From positions 248,001 through 312,000 of the forward strand of contig CAVURM010000002.1 of NCBI GenBank assembly GCA_963743875.1: DNA of 64,000 bases. The letters are read 5' to 3'. The position numbers were made by a program, and so were the translations under genes. The notes below the pieces were generated by a model, which was not told the DNA's origin, did no database searches, and saw only the letters and a list, made by a program, of their open reading frames with translations. Within the stretch, counting starts at the first letter, position 1. Each line of letters begins with the position of its first letter. Shown here piece after piece: positions 42,687 through 52,700 of the stretch. This DNA is from RHKX01 sp963743875. Its GTDB lineage: Bacteria > Actinomycetota > Thermoleophilia > Solirubrobacterales > 70-9.

Positions 42687-44140
42687 GAAGCAAACGTGGG
42701 GAGGACCGGCGTGCATCGTTGCGCGGGGACCCGCCTTCCCGAAATGACGAGGGGGAACGTGGCGCTTCAACCCCCGCTCGGATCGCTGCCGTTGCGGCGG
42801 TCCTGATCGCGTTCGCGGTCGTCGTCGTCCTGCTGCTCGGCGGAGGCGGCGGGTACAAGTACACGCTGTTGTTCCAGACCGGTGGGCAGCTTGTTCCCGG
42901 CAACGAGGTCCTGGTCGCCGGGCAGAGGGTGGGAATGGTCGATTCGATCGACCTCACCGATGACAGCCAGGCCGCCGTCGAGGTGACGATGGACTCGCCG
43001 CTGCGCGACGGCACGAGCGCGGTCATCCGCGCGACCTCGCTCTCGGGCGTGGCCAACCGCTACATCTCGCTCACGCCGGGGCCGAACAACGCCCCCGAGA
43101 TCGAACCGGATTCGGTCCTATCGGGCCAGGACACGACCGCCCCGGTCGACCTCGACCAGTTCTTCAACATCTTCCGTCCTCGCGAGCGGGCCGCTCTACA
43201 GAAGTTCATCCGTGGCAACGCGACCGTCTACGCGGGCAAGGGCGTGCTCGCGAACCGCGCCTACAAGTTCCTCAACCCGTCGCTGAGCACAGCGACCAAG
43301 CTCTTCACCGAGCTCTCCAGCGACTCGGTCACCCTCAGCCGGTTCCTCGTCTCCGGCTCGCAGACCTTCGCGGCGCTCGCCGAACGGCGCGAGGATCTGA
43401 CGTCGCTGATCACCACCGCCAACCAGACGCTGGGCGCGATCGCGAGCCGCAACGAGGACCTCGACCGCTCGCTGGCGGCCCTGCCCGAGACGCTGCGCCT
43501 GGCGAACACGACGTTCGTCAACACCCGCGCCACGCTCGACGACCTCGACCCGCTCGTCGAGGCCTCCTATCCGGCGACGGAGAACCTGGCGCCGTTCCTC
43601 CGCAAGACCAGCAGCGTTGCCTCCGACAGCGTCCCGGTGTTCACGAAGCTCGCCGACATCACCCACCTCAAGGGTTCGAACAACGATCTCGCCGACACCC
43701 TCAAGGAGTTGCCCTCGACGAAGAAGAAGGGCAAGAAGGCCCTGCCGGCGGCAGTCCAGGCGATCGACGACTCCCAGGACGACATCACCTTCCTCCGGCC
43801 CTACACCCCGGAACTTCTGGCCTGGCTCTCGAAGTTCGGCCAGGCCACCGCCTATTACGACGGCAACGGGAACTACGCCCGCGTGCAGCCGGCCGGGGCC
43901 AACGTCTTCAATTACAACACCGGCACGAACGTCGCGACCGCTGACTTCAACAGCGCCACCCGGCAGTTCCCGGTCTCCAGCTCAGCCCCGTACTTCGCCA
44001 ACCCGACGATCCGCTGCCCGGGCGGCGGATCCGCCCCCGCGCCTGACGGCTCCAACCCGTTCCTCGACAACGGCGGGCTGATCTCACCGGCGTCCCCGAA
44101 CGGCGACTGCAACGCCAACCAGATTCCCCCCGGACCATGA
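42683..44140 (+). CDS. MCE family protein, position A of six
   Basis: 485 residues from TTG 42683, overlapping a five-codon mini-cistron. One N-terminal membrane span (about 34-54) is followed by the MCE/MlaD domain (YTLLFQTGGQLVPGNEVLVAGQRVGMVDS, then VIRATSLSGVANRYISLTPG). A long alpha-helical domain follows (to about 380), then a Gly/Pro/Asn-rich end (VNPFLDNGG-like). MCE proteins form lipid-carrying tubes or rings at the cell envelope with YrbE permeases. It overlaps the next gene by 4 bases. Confidence 0.9.
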   Translation: MRSKRGEDRRASLRGDPPSRNDEGERGASTPARIAAVAAVLIAFAVVVVLLLGGGGGYKYTLLFQTGGQLVPGNEVLVAGQRVGMVDSIDLTDDSQAAVEVTMDSPLRDGTSAVIRATSLSGVANRYISLTPGPNNAPEIEPDSVLSGQDTTAPVDLDQFFNIFRPRERAALQKFIRGNATVYAGKGVLANRAYKFLNPSLSTATKLFTELSSDSVTLSRFLVSGSQTFAALAERREDLTSLITTANQTLGAIASRNEDLDRSLAALPETLRLANTTFVNTRATLDDLDPLVEASYPATENLAPFLRKTSSVASDSVPVFTKLADITHLKGSNNDLADTLKELPSTKKKGKKALPAAVQAIDDSQDDITFLRPYTPELLAWLSKFGQATAYYDGNGNYARVQPAGANVFNYNTGTNVATADFNSATRQFPVSSSAPYFANPTIRCPGGGSAPAPDGSNPFLDNGGLISPASPNGDCNANQIPPGP

Positions 44141-45684
44141 GACGCCTGATCTTCATAGCGCTGGCGCTCGTCGCCACGGCGGCCTTCGTCGCAGCCTCGG
44201 CCTCCGGTGAGGGTGAGGACTCCGGCGGCAGCTACGAGGTCCGCGCCTACTTCGACAACGCCGGCTTCCTGGTCAATGGCGAGGATGTTCGGATCGCCGG
44301 TGCGAACGTCGGCAGCGTCGCCGACGTCACCGTGTCGCTGCCGGGCGAGATGGTCAGAGAGAACGGTGATGAGGATCCCGGCAAGGCCGTCGCGGTGCTC
44401 AACATCACCGAGCCCGGCTTCCAGAACTTCCTCACCGACGCCTCGTGCATGATCCGCCCGCAATCGCTGCTCGGTGAGAAGTTCGTGGAGTGCGCGCCGA
44501 CCCAGCCGCGGGCGCCGGGAACCGAGCCTCCGCCCTCCCTGGAGCAGATCCCCGACGGCGAGATCGGCGAGGGTCAGTACTTCCTGCCGCTCGAGAACAA
44601 CGGCAAGCAGGTCGACCTCGATCTCGTCAACAACATCACCCGTGAAACCGAGGTTGAGCGCTTTCGGTTGATCCTCAACGACCTCGGCGCCGGCCTCGCG
44701 GCACGCGGGCCGGACCTCGCCGAGGTGATCAGGCGGGCCAATCCGGCGCTCGAGCAGACCGACAAGGTGCTCGCGACCCTGGCCGCCCAGAACAAGCAGC
44801 TGGCTCAGTTGGCCGCGGACTCCGACGCGGTGCTCACCCCGCTCGCTCGCGAGCGCCAGCATCTGGCCGGCTTCATCCGCAACGCTGCGATCACGGGGTC
44901 GGCCGCCGCCGAGCGCCGCGACGACATCGTCGCCGGATTCGAGGAGTTCCCGAATGCCCTCACCGAGCTACAGAGCACGATGGTTGAGCTGCAGCGCTTC
45001 TCCGAGCAGGCGACACCGGTCGCCGTCGACCTGCGCCGGGCCGCGCCCGGGCTGACCGGCGCGACGAAAGCCCTGCGCCCGTTCTCGAAGGCGGCCACGA
45101 TCTCGATCACGAGCCTGGGCGACACCAGCGCGGCGAGCGCCGACGACCTCGCGGGCTCTGCGCCGGTGGTCAGGCAGCTGCGCAAGGTCGCCGAGACCTC
45201 GATTCCGGGAGCCAAGAACCTCAAGCAGCTTCTCAGCACGCTCCGCCGCACCGGCGGCATCGACTACCTGATGGAGTTCATCCTCAACTCGTCGAACGTC
45301 TTCAACAACTTCGACGACTTCGGCCACTTCCTGTTCACGCAGATCCAGATCACCAACTGCGTCGAGTACGTGGTTGCGCCGGTGACCGGCTGCGATGCCA
45401 ACTGGTTCGACGCGACGACGAGTTCGGCTCCGGCTTCGCCGGACGAGATCGCGTCGGGTGGCGTCTTCCGGGGCGAGGCCGGGGGCGGGTCTGGGGGCCA
45501 GGGCGCCGCCAGCGAGCAGGATTCGATCGACGCGAGCGCCGGCGACTCGTCGACCGATGACACCACGACGCCGGACGAGACGACCACGGACGACACGACC
45601 ACCGACGAAACGACCACCCCCGACGGGGCCGAAGCCCAGGGCACCAAGGACCTCCTGAACTTCCTGATGGGGGACGGCCAGTGA
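44137..45684 (+). CDS. MCE family protein, position B of six
   Basis: 515 residues. Signal-anchor span at residues 4-24, MCE domain (YEVRAYFDNAGFLVNGEDVRIAG, IRPQSLLGEKFVECAP), helical region, then a conserved LMEFILNSSNVFNNFDDFGHFLF segment near 370. The last 60 residues are Asp/Glu/Thr-rich (DDTTTPDETTTDDTTTDET), a likely extended wall-region tail. Both ends overlap neighbours by 4 bases, so the six proteins are translationally coupled. Confidence 0.9.
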   Translation: MRRLIFIALALVATAAFVAASASGEGEDSGGSYEVRAYFDNAGFLVNGEDVRIAGANVGSVADVTVSLPGEMVRENGDEDPGKAVAVLNITEPGFQNFLTDASCMIRPQSLLGEKFVECAPTQPRAPGTEPPPSLEQIPDGEIGEGQYFLPLENNGKQVDLDLVNNITRETEVERFRLILNDLGAGLAARGPDLAEVIRRANPALEQTDKVLATLAAQNKQLAQLAADSDAVLTPLARERQHLAGFIRNAAITGSAAAERRDDIVAGFEEFPNALTELQSTMVELQRFSEQATPVAVDLRRAAPGLTGATKALRPFSKAATISITSLGDTSAASADDLAGSAPVVRQLRKVAETSIPGAKNLKQLLSTLRRTGGIDYLMEFILNSSNVFNNFDDFGHFLFTQIQITNCVEYVVAPVTGCDANWFDATTSSAPASPDEIASGGVFRGEAGGGSGGQGAASEQDSIDASAGDSSTDDTTTPDETTTDDTTTDETTTPDGAEAQGTKDLLNFLMGDGQ

Positions 45685-47123
45685 GGCGCGGGCAGACCCC
45701 CCTGAACGCGGCTTTCCGCAACCCGACCGTGATCGGCGCGCTCGCCGTGCTGATCACCTTGCTCGCAGTCTTCCTCGCCTACAACGCCAACAACGGTCTG
45801 CCGTTCGTGCAGTCCTACCGGCTGACCGCCCAGTTTCCGAACGCGGCGGCGCTGGTCAAGGGCAACGAGGTGCGCATCGGCGGCGTTCGGGTCGGCATCG
45901 TCGAGTCGATCACCCCGGTGGCCGACGACGACGGCACCTACTCCGCCGCGATTGCGTTGAAGCTCGACAAGACGGTCGAGCCACTGCCCGTGGACTCGAC
46001 CGTGATCATTCGCTCCCGCTCGGCCCTCGGCCTCAAGTACATACAGATCGTGCGCGGCACCTCCGACGAGGGCTACGCGGCCGGGTCGGTGCTGCCGCTG
46101 TCGGCCGCAACCCCGGAGCCGGTCGAGTTCGACGAGTTGCTGAGCACGTTCGACGAGCCCACCCAGAAGAACATCCAGAGGAACCTGACCGAGTTCGGCA
46201 ACGCGCTCGCCGGACGCGGCCCCAACATCAACGAAGCGATCGGCGCCCTGAAGCCGCTGATGCCGAGGCTGGAACGGGTGATGCGCAACATCTCCGACCC
46301 GAAGACCGGTATCGGTCCGTTCTTCACGGCGCTCGCCCAGTCGGCGTCGGCGGTCGCCCCCGTCGCCGAGACCCAGGCACAGATGTTCGTCGAGTTGGAT
46401 ACGACCTTCGCCGCCTTCGCCGACATCGCTCGCCCCTATCTGCAGGAGACGATCTCCAAGCAGCCGGTCACTCTTCGTACGGCCAGTGAGACGCTGCCCG
46501 TGATCAGGCCGTTCCTGGTCAACTCCCGCAAGCTCTTCGTCGACCTGCAGCCCGGTGCGGCGGCGATCGCGGACTCTGCCGATGAGATCGAATCGGCGCT
46601 CCTCGCCGGGATTCCAGTGCTCCTGGCCTCGCCCCAGCTCAACGACCAGCTGCCGCCGACGGCGGCTTCGCTGAAGGGCTTCAACGACGACACCCAGGTC
46701 CGCCAGGGCCTGACCGACCTCGTCGATCTCTCCGAGTCGCTTGGGCCCCCGCTGCGGTTCATCGCTCCCGCGCAGTCGGTCTGCAACTACGCCACGTTGC
46801 TGTTCCGCAATGCGGCTAACTCCGCCAGCAAGGGCAACTCGCTGGGCAACTGGCAGCGCGGCAACGCGCTCAACACTCCCTCAGGTCCGAACAACGAGGG
46901 CAGCCCCTCGTCGGCCCCCGCCAACGGCGGTGGCAGCGACATCCGCAACTTCCTCCACGTCAACCCGTATCCGAACACCGCCTCGCCGGGGCAGACGCGC
47001 GAGTGTGAGGCCGGCAACGTGCCCTACGCGACCGGCGAGCAGGTCATCGGCAACGTACCCGGCAACCAGGGAATCGTCACCGAGGATCAGATCCAGGCCC
47101 AGCTGAAGAAGGGCGGGAACTGA
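45681..47123 (+). CDS. MCE family protein, position C of six
   Basis: 480 residues. Membrane span near 15-35, MCE domain (YRLTAQFPNAAALVKGNEVRIGGVRVGIVES, then SRSALGLKYIQIVRG), helical domain ending about 370, and Asn/Ser/Gly-rich tail ending near residue 480 (HVNPYPNTASPGQTRECEAG). Starts by ATGA-type overlap with gene B using GTG and shares one base with gene D (TGATG). Confidence 0.9.
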   Translation: MRRGQTPLNAAFRNPTVIGALAVLITLLAVFLAYNANNGLPFVQSYRLTAQFPNAAALVKGNEVRIGGVRVGIVESITPVADDDGTYSAAIALKLDKTVEPLPVDSTVIIRSRSALGLKYIQIVRGTSDEGYAAGSVLPLSAATPEPVEFDELLSTFDEPTQKNIQRNLTEFGNALAGRGPNINEAIGALKPLMPRLERVMRNISDPKTGIGPFFTALAQSASAVAPVAETQAQMFVELDTTFAAFADIARPYLQETISKQPVTLRTASETLPVIRPFLVNSRKLFVDLQPGAAAIADSADEIESALLAGIPVLLASPQLNDQLPPTAASLKGFNDDTQVRQGLTDLVDLSESLGPPLRFIAPAQSVCNYATLLFRNAANSASKGNSLGNWQRGNALNTPSGPNNEGSPSSAPANGGGSDIRNFLHVNPYPNTASPGQTRECEAGNVPYATGEQVIGNVPGNQGIVTEDQIQAQLKKGGN

Positions 47124-48652
47124 TGGCCCGCTCGCGCCGCCCCAAGCCCGGGGTCAAGGAATTCAACGAGGGCATCTACCACCGCCCGCCGATCGGATTG
47201 AGCTTCTTCAAGACCGGCGTGCTGGTGCTGATCGTGATCCTGATCGTCAGCTACCTCGCCTACACCAAGGAGCTGCCGTGGGCCGACGAGGGCTACACGG
47301 CGTCGGCGACGTTCGCCGACGCCACGACCGTGCGCGAGACCAATCCGGTCCGGATCGCGGGCGTCAACGTCGGCAAGGTGACCAGTGTTGAGCCGGAGGG
47401 CGACGGGGCGAAGGTGACGTTCACCGTCGATCCAGAGGGCCTGCCCCTGCACGAGGACGCGACGATCACGATCAGGCCGCGGCTGTTTCTGGAGGGCAAC
47501 TTCTTTCTCGAGTTGAGGCCGGGGAGCCCGAGCGCGCCGGATCTGCCCGACGGGGGCTCGATCCCGATCACCCAGACAGCAACCGCTGTCCAGCTCGACC
47601 AGGTGCTGACCAGTTTGCAGAAGCCCGACCGCAAGAACCTGGGCCTCTTCCTCGACGGTTTCGGTTCGGCACTCGCCGACAAGCCGACGCCCGAGAACGA
47701 CGAGGGAATGGACCCCTCGGTCGTCGGGCTCTCGGGGGCCGAGGCGATCAACAAGAGCTTCGACTACGGCGCCCGCGCAGGCAAGAGCTCCTCGCAGGTC
47801 AGCGAGGCTTTGCTCGGCGTGCAGGCCGGGGACCTTCGAGGCCTGATCAGGGCGAGCGGCAGCGTCTTCCAGCAGCTCGCCAGCAAGGAGAGTCAGCTCA
47901 GCGATCTGATCACGAACTTCTCGATCACCACGGGTGCCCTAGCGGCCGAGTCCGCGAGCCTTCAGGACACGCTTGCCGAGCTCGCCCCGACCGTCGAGCA
48001 GGCGCAGGAGCAGCTGCCGGTGATCAACGCCTCGTTCCCCGCGATCCGGGCCTTCGCCCGCGAACTGACCCCGAGCGTCAAGGAGTTGCCCGCGACGATC
48101 AAGGCGGGCACGCCGTGGCTGCGCCAGACCGGCCGGCTGATCCAGAAGAACGAACTTGGCGGGATCGTCGACGACCTTCACAAGGCGACTCCGCTGCTCT
48201 CCCAGGGCACCTACAACCTGACAGGCGTGCTCGGGCAGCTCGGTGCGTTCGCCAAGTGCCAGACCAACGTCCTGGTCCCGACCGGCCAAACCGTCATCAA
48301 CGATCAGTTCACGACCGGGCAGTCGAACTTCCGCGAGCTCCTCTACGCCGCCGCATCGCAGGCTGGTGAGGGTGCGAACTTCGACGGCAACGGTCAATAT
48401 CTTCGTGTCCAGCCGGGCGGCGGACCCTTCGAGGTGGCTGCTCCGATCACCGACGGCCAGCCGCCGAACGACAACATCAACTATGGCCGCGCGATCGATG
48501 ATCCGATCGGAACTCAGCCGTTGAAGCCATCCAAGCCGCCCCCGGTACGCACAGATGTCGCCTGCTCCAAGCAGGATGTCCCTGACCTCAACGGTTCACA
48601 GGCCGCGATCGGCGCTCCGGCCGTGGCCCCGACGACGTTCCCCGGACCGTGA
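47123..48652 (+). CDS. MCE family protein, position D of six
   Basis: 509 residues. Cytoplasmic basic N-terminus (ARSRRPKPGVKEFNEGIYHR), span near 32-50, MCE domain (YTASATFADATTVRETNPVRIAGVNVGKVTS, PRLFLEGNFFLELRPGSPSA), long helical domain, and a C-terminal segment with a Cys near residue 487 (VRTDVACSKQDV). The helical domain is predicted to build the wall of the lipid tunnel. Confidence 0.9.
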   Translation: MARSRRPKPGVKEFNEGIYHRPPIGLSFFKTGVLVLIVILIVSYLAYTKELPWADEGYTASATFADATTVRETNPVRIAGVNVGKVTSVEPEGDGAKVTFTVDPEGLPLHEDATITIRPRLFLEGNFFLELRPGSPSAPDLPDGGSIPITQTATAVQLDQVLTSLQKPDRKNLGLFLDGFGSALADKPTPENDEGMDPSVVGLSGAEAINKSFDYGARAGKSSSQVSEALLGVQAGDLRGLIRASGSVFQQLASKESQLSDLITNFSITTGALAAESASLQDTLAELAPTVEQAQEQLPVINASFPAIRAFARELTPSVKELPATIKAGTPWLRQTGRLIQKNELGGIVDDLHKATPLLSQGTYNLTGVLGQLGAFAKCQTNVLVPTGQTVINDQFTTGQSNFRELLYAAASQAGEGANFDGNGQYLRVQPGGGPFEVAAPITDGQPPNDNINYGRAIDDPIGTQPLKPSKPPPVRTDVACSKQDVPDLNGSQAAIGAPAVAPTTFPGP

Positions 48653-50187
48653 AGAAGGCGCTGCGGACATATACGCGCGACTTCATCGCGATCATCATCC
48701 TGGCGGCGATCGGGCTGCTGACCTTGTTCGTGATTCTCTCCCAGCAGAGCGCGTCGCTGCCGCAGTGGTTTCCGATCCTCGGCAAGGATCGCTTCGAGCT
48801 CAAGGCTGAGTTCCAGACCGCGCAGGCGGTAACCCCGGGTCAGGGGCAGTCGGTCAACCTGGCGGGCGTCAAGATAGGTGACATCACCGAGGTCAACCTC
48901 GAGGACGGCGTAGCGGTCGTGACCATGGGTGTCGATCCCACCTTCGTCGAGTTGATCCATCCTGACACCTCGGCGCTGTTGCGACCCCGGACCGGGTTGC
49001 AGGACATGACGATCGAACTCGATGCCGGAACCGAGGCGGGGGAGGTCCCCGAGGGCTTCACGATCCCACTCGCCAACACCGAGCCCAACGTCAACTTCGA
49101 TCAGATCATCGCCTCGCTCGATGGTGATACCCAGGCCTATCTGCGCCTGTTGCTCGCCGGCGGTGCGGAAGCGTTCGGGAGCAAGGAGAAGAGCGAGGAG
49201 TTCTCCAACGTGCTGCGGCGCCTCGAGCCGACCGTTCGTGACATCGCGAAGATCAACGGTGCGATCGCCAAGCGACGCGACAACCTGCGGCACGTGATCA
49301 CGAACTTCAAGCTGATCTCCGAGGAGCTCGCGAAATCTGACACCAACCTGGCCGGTTTCGTCGAATCCCAGAACACCGTGTTTGGCGCCTTCGCCGAATC
49401 CGAGGCATCGTTGCGGGAGACGTTGGTGCGGCTCCCGGGCGCATTGAAAGCGACGCGAGGCGCTCTGAGTTCGACGGCAACCCTCTCGAGCGAGCTGAAG
49501 CCGGCGCTGACGGAGTTGCTGCCGCAGGCCCGCGCGTTGGGCCCGGCGCTCCGGGCTACGCGGCCTTTCTTCCGCAAGACCACGCCATCGATCCGCGATC
49601 AGATCAGACCGTTCACCCAGACGGTGAAGGGCGTCATCGGCGACCTCAAGCGCGCTGCTGATCCACTGGAGGAGTCGTCGAACCAGCTCAAGGGCGGGTT
49701 CACCGAGTTGAACCAGCTCGTCAACGCGCTCGCCTACAACCCATCCGGGAGCGCCGAGAGCTACCTCTTCTACGTGAGCTGGCTGAACCACAACACGAAC
49801 GCCTCCTTCCTGAACCAGGACGGACTCGGCCCGCTCCGACGAGGCCTGTTCACCTACACCTGCTTCACCTCCCAGCTCGCCGATAACCTCGTCTCGAGCC
49901 GGCCTTCGTTGAAGACAGCGCGTGAGCTGGTCCGACTCCCCACGTCGACCGAGATTTGTCCGGCTCTGTTCAAGGCCCAGGGCAAGCTCGACGCGTCGGC
50001 CTCCGGCGAGAGCGACGAGACGACGACGGACGAGACGACGACGACGGACGAGACGACCGACTCGACGAGCTCGACGACAACCGATTCAACATCGACCACG
50101 ACCGACGACACCGACGACACCGACGGGGCCGCCGACGCCGGGTTGGCTCCCGGCGGATCAACCACGACGACCGAACCAACCCCCTGA
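48649..50187 (+). CDS. MCE family protein, position E of six
   Basis: 512 residues from GTG. Span near 12-32, MCE domain (FELKAEFQTAQAVTPGQGQSVNLAGVKIGDI; LLRPRTGLQDMTIELDAG), helical domain, segment NPSGSAESYLFYVSWLNHN near 365. The last 60 residues are almost only Thr, Asp, Ser and Glu (SSTTTDSTSTTTDDTDDTDG), like the tail of gene B. It ends 13 bases before gene F. Confidence 0.9.
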   Translation: MKKALRTYTRDFIAIIILAAIGLLTLFVILSQQSASLPQWFPILGKDRFELKAEFQTAQAVTPGQGQSVNLAGVKIGDITEVNLEDGVAVVTMGVDPTFVELIHPDTSALLRPRTGLQDMTIELDAGTEAGEVPEGFTIPLANTEPNVNFDQIIASLDGDTQAYLRLLLAGGAEAFGSKEKSEEFSNVLRRLEPTVRDIAKINGAIAKRRDNLRHVITNFKLISEELAKSDTNLAGFVESQNTVFGAFAESEASLRETLVRLPGALKATRGALSSTATLSSELKPALTELLPQARALGPALRATRPFFRKTTPSIRDQIRPFTQTVKGVIGDLKRAADPLEESSNQLKGGFTELNQLVNALAYNPSGSAESYLFYVSWLNHNTNASFLNQDGLGPLRRGLFTYTCFTSQLADNLVSSRPSLKTARELVRLPTSTEICPALFKAQGKLDASASGESDETTTDETTTTDETTDSTSSTTTDSTSTTTDDTDDTDGAADAGLAPGGSTTTTEPTP

Positions 50188-50200
50188 GCATCGAAAGCTG

Positions 50201-51706
50201 ATGGAAACCAGACCACCGACAATCGGCCGAATCGCGATTGCAGCGGGCTTCGCCCTGTCGTGCTTCGGGCTGCTGCTCTTCCTCTGGCTGGCGTTCGGCG
50301 GGCCGGTCCCGCTGAAGCCCGAGAGCTACCGCGTGAACGTCAACTTCGACGAGGCCAGCCAAGTCGCGATCGAGTCCGATGTGCGGATCTCGGGTGTGTC
50401 CGTCGGCAAGGTCAAGGGAATCGAGCTCTCCGACGACGGCCTCGCCGATACGACGATCGAGATCGACGCCAAGTACGCGCCGATCCCCTCCAACACGAGG
50501 GCGATGCTGCGGCAGAAGACCCTCCTCGGCGAGACCTACGTCGAGCTCACCCCGGGAGACCGCGAGGCGCCGCCCCTGCCCGAGAACGGCACGTTGCCGG
50601 ACGCCCAGGTCTCCGATGCCGTCCAGCTCGACGAGATCTTCCGTGCCTTCGACGAGCCGACCCGAGCCGCCTTCCAAGCCTGGATGGCTGATGCTGCTGT
50701 GGCCTTCCGGGGCCGTGGCATCGACCTCAACGCGGCCCTCGGCAACCTAGCTCCGTTCGCCGAGCGCGGCGACGACCTGTTGCGCATCCTCGACACTCAG
50801 GATCTGGCGGTCAAGAAGCTGCTCGCCGACGGCGGCGCCACCTTTGACGCGATCAGCAGGCAGCCGGACGAGTTGCGCGGCCTGATCGAGAACTCCCAGG
50901 CCGTGTTCTCGACCACCGCGGCTCGCGACACTCAGATCCGCGAGATCTTCCAGGCGCTGCCGACGTTCCTGGATGAATCGAAGCTGACCCTCGAGCGGCT
51001 CGCCGAGTTCTCCAATGACACTGACGCCCTGGTCACCCAGCTACGGCCGGTCGCCCGCCAGCTCAGCGGAACGTTCCTGGCGCTGCAGCGACTCTCTCCC
51101 CAGTTGGAGCGGTTCTTCGACGGGCTCGGCCCCGTGATCGAGCGAGCGGAGCCGGGGTTCAGCTCGCTGCGGACGATCCTCGACAATCAACTGCCGCCGT
51201 TCCTCGGTCGCCTCGATCCGTTCTTCGACCAGCTGATCCCGATCGTCGACACCGTCGATCGCTACAAGAGCGAGGTCACCGCGTTCCTCGCGAACACATC
51301 GTCGGCTCTCAACGGCGAAAGCGTCCCCGCGGGTACGCTGGATCAGGTCAAGTTCCTGCGGGCCACCGGTCCGCTGAGCCCGGCCGTGCTCGCCTCGCCG
51401 CCGTCGCCCTACAAGACCTCTCGCGTCAATGCCTACGTCAAGGCGGGTGGCTACACGAAGCTCGCGCAGGGCCTCGACAGCTTCTACACCGCCAACTGCA
51501 CCGGCGGCCTGTCGGCGACGCTCAACCAGGGTGATCTCACCAACGACCTCTACGACCGCACGCAGATCTTCGCGATGGGCGGTGCCGGCATCACCACCAC
51601 CGATGGGGTTGCGGCACCCCCCTGTCGCCAGCAGGGCACCCAGTCGTCGATCGGCGGACCACCCAATCAGGACACAAATTACCTTCACGTTAATCCGGAG
51701 CCGTAA
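50201..51706 (+). CDS. MCE family protein, position F of six
   Basis: 501 residues from ATG 50201; the longer open frame reads antisense-like sequence through the gene E tail and is not real. Span near 10-31, MCE domain (YRVNVNFDEASQVAIESDVRISGVSVGKVKG; LRQKTLLGETYVELTPGD), helical domain, and a C-terminal region with Cys near 424 and 465. It is the last MCE gene; a 203-base spacer with no gene (51707-51909) follows. Confidence 0.9.
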   Translation: METRPPTIGRIAIAAGFALSCFGLLLFLWLAFGGPVPLKPESYRVNVNFDEASQVAIESDVRISGVSVGKVKGIELSDDGLADTTIEIDAKYAPIPSNTRAMLRQKTLLGETYVELTPGDREAPPLPENGTLPDAQVSDAVQLDEIFRAFDEPTRAAFQAWMADAAVAFRGRGIDLNAALGNLAPFAERGDDLLRILDTQDLAVKKLLADGGATFDAISRQPDELRGLIENSQAVFSTTAARDTQIREIFQALPTFLDESKLTLERLAEFSNDTDALVTQLRPVARQLSGTFLALQRLSPQLERFFDGLGPVIERAEPGFSSLRTILDNQLPPFLGRLDPFFDQLIPIVDTVDRYKSEVTAFLANTSSALNGESVPAGTLDQVKFLRATGPLSPAVLASPPSPYKTSRVNAYVKAGGYTKLAQGLDSFYTANCTGGLSATLNQGDLTNDLYDRTQIFAMGGAGITTTDGVAAPPCRQQGTQSSIGGPPNQDTNYLHVNPEP

Positions 51707-51909
51707 GCTGTCCGCAGCGCTGGTCGCCCAGGAGATGGCCACCGCAACTTTGTCCGTCCACGATTGTTCATACAGGTAGTTCGCGGGATCGGCGGCCACG
51801 GGGTCGCGACCTCTACTACCGGACGACCATCACTTCAGATCCCCGAACTCGGCAGAAAGCGGCGAGCGGCCGACTTGCCGTCTCAAGCCCACGAACATAG
51901 GAGAAGCAA

Positions 51910-52674
51910 ATGCGTAAGTACATGATTCTCGCCATCACGGCGATCGCCGCAGTGGCGATGACTAGCGTCGCCAAGGCCGACGACATCCAGTCGGTCACGG
52001 CGAAGCTCACCCCGGAGAAGCTCAGTAAGAAGAAGTTCAAGCCCGCGCAGATCTACGTTGAGATCCTGACCGGTCCGAACACGTCTGATCCGACCAACCC
52101 GGAACAGCCGCCGAGCGCCTTCAACACCAAGGTCAACTTCCCGACCAACATGAAGTTCAACACCAAGTCGGTGCCGGGCTGTGCTGGTTCTGAAGCCCAG
52201 CTGCAGAACACGACGACCGACCAGGCCATCGCCGTCTGTGGCAATAAGTCGATCGTCAGTAAGGGCGCCGGCGTGCCGACCAGCCCCGAGACGGTGAGCG
52301 GCACTTCCGCGTGGGTCACGGTGGACCTCCCGGGAACGGGCACGACGCTCGGCGTCCCGGTTCAGGTGACCGCGTTCAATTCCAGCTCGAAAGACACGAT
52401 CTACCTGCACTCCCGTGCCGATTCGGTCAACAACACGTCGATCCTGGTGGGCAAGATCAAGGACGCACCCCCGGGCCCCTACGGCAAGCAGCTCGACGTT
52501 CAGATCCCGCCGCTTCTCGCGGGCGCGATCACCCGGTTCACGGCGACCGTCAAGTCGGGCAAGTACGTCCAGGCTCGCTGTAAGTCGAAGAAGATGGAGT
52601 TCTCGGCGACTACCAAGTACGAGAACCACCCTCCGACCACCGACTTCTTCGAGTCGAAGTGCAAGCAGAAGTAA
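51910..52674 (+). CDS. Secreted protein of tandem triplet, copy 1
   Basis: 254 residues. Cleavable signal peptide MRKYMILAITAIAAVAMTSV ending AKA. The mature part has LTPEKLSKKKFKPAQIYVE, a four-Cys pattern (GCAGSEAQLQ, AVCGNKS, VQARCKS, SKCKQK), TSAWVTVDLPGTGTTLGVPV and IPPLLAGAITRF. It is beta-rich by eye and probably disulfide-bonded. I do not recognise a function. An AGGAGAAGC ribosome site precedes ATG. It is the first of three paralogs right after the MCE operon. Confidence 0.75.
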   Translation: MRKYMILAITAIAAVAMTSVAKADDIQSVTAKLTPEKLSKKKFKPAQIYVEILTGPNTSDPTNPEQPPSAFNTKVNFPTNMKFNTKSVPGCAGSEAQLQNTTTDQAIAVCGNKSIVSKGAGVPTSPETVSGTSAWVTVDLPGTGTTLGVPVQVTAFNSSSKDTIYLHSRADSVNNTSILVGKIKDAPPGPYGKQLDVQIPPLLAGAITRFTATVKSGKYVQARCKSKKMEFSATTKYENHPPTTDFFESKCKQK

Positions 52675-52700
52675 CCGACTCTCGAATTCAGAGTTGATGC

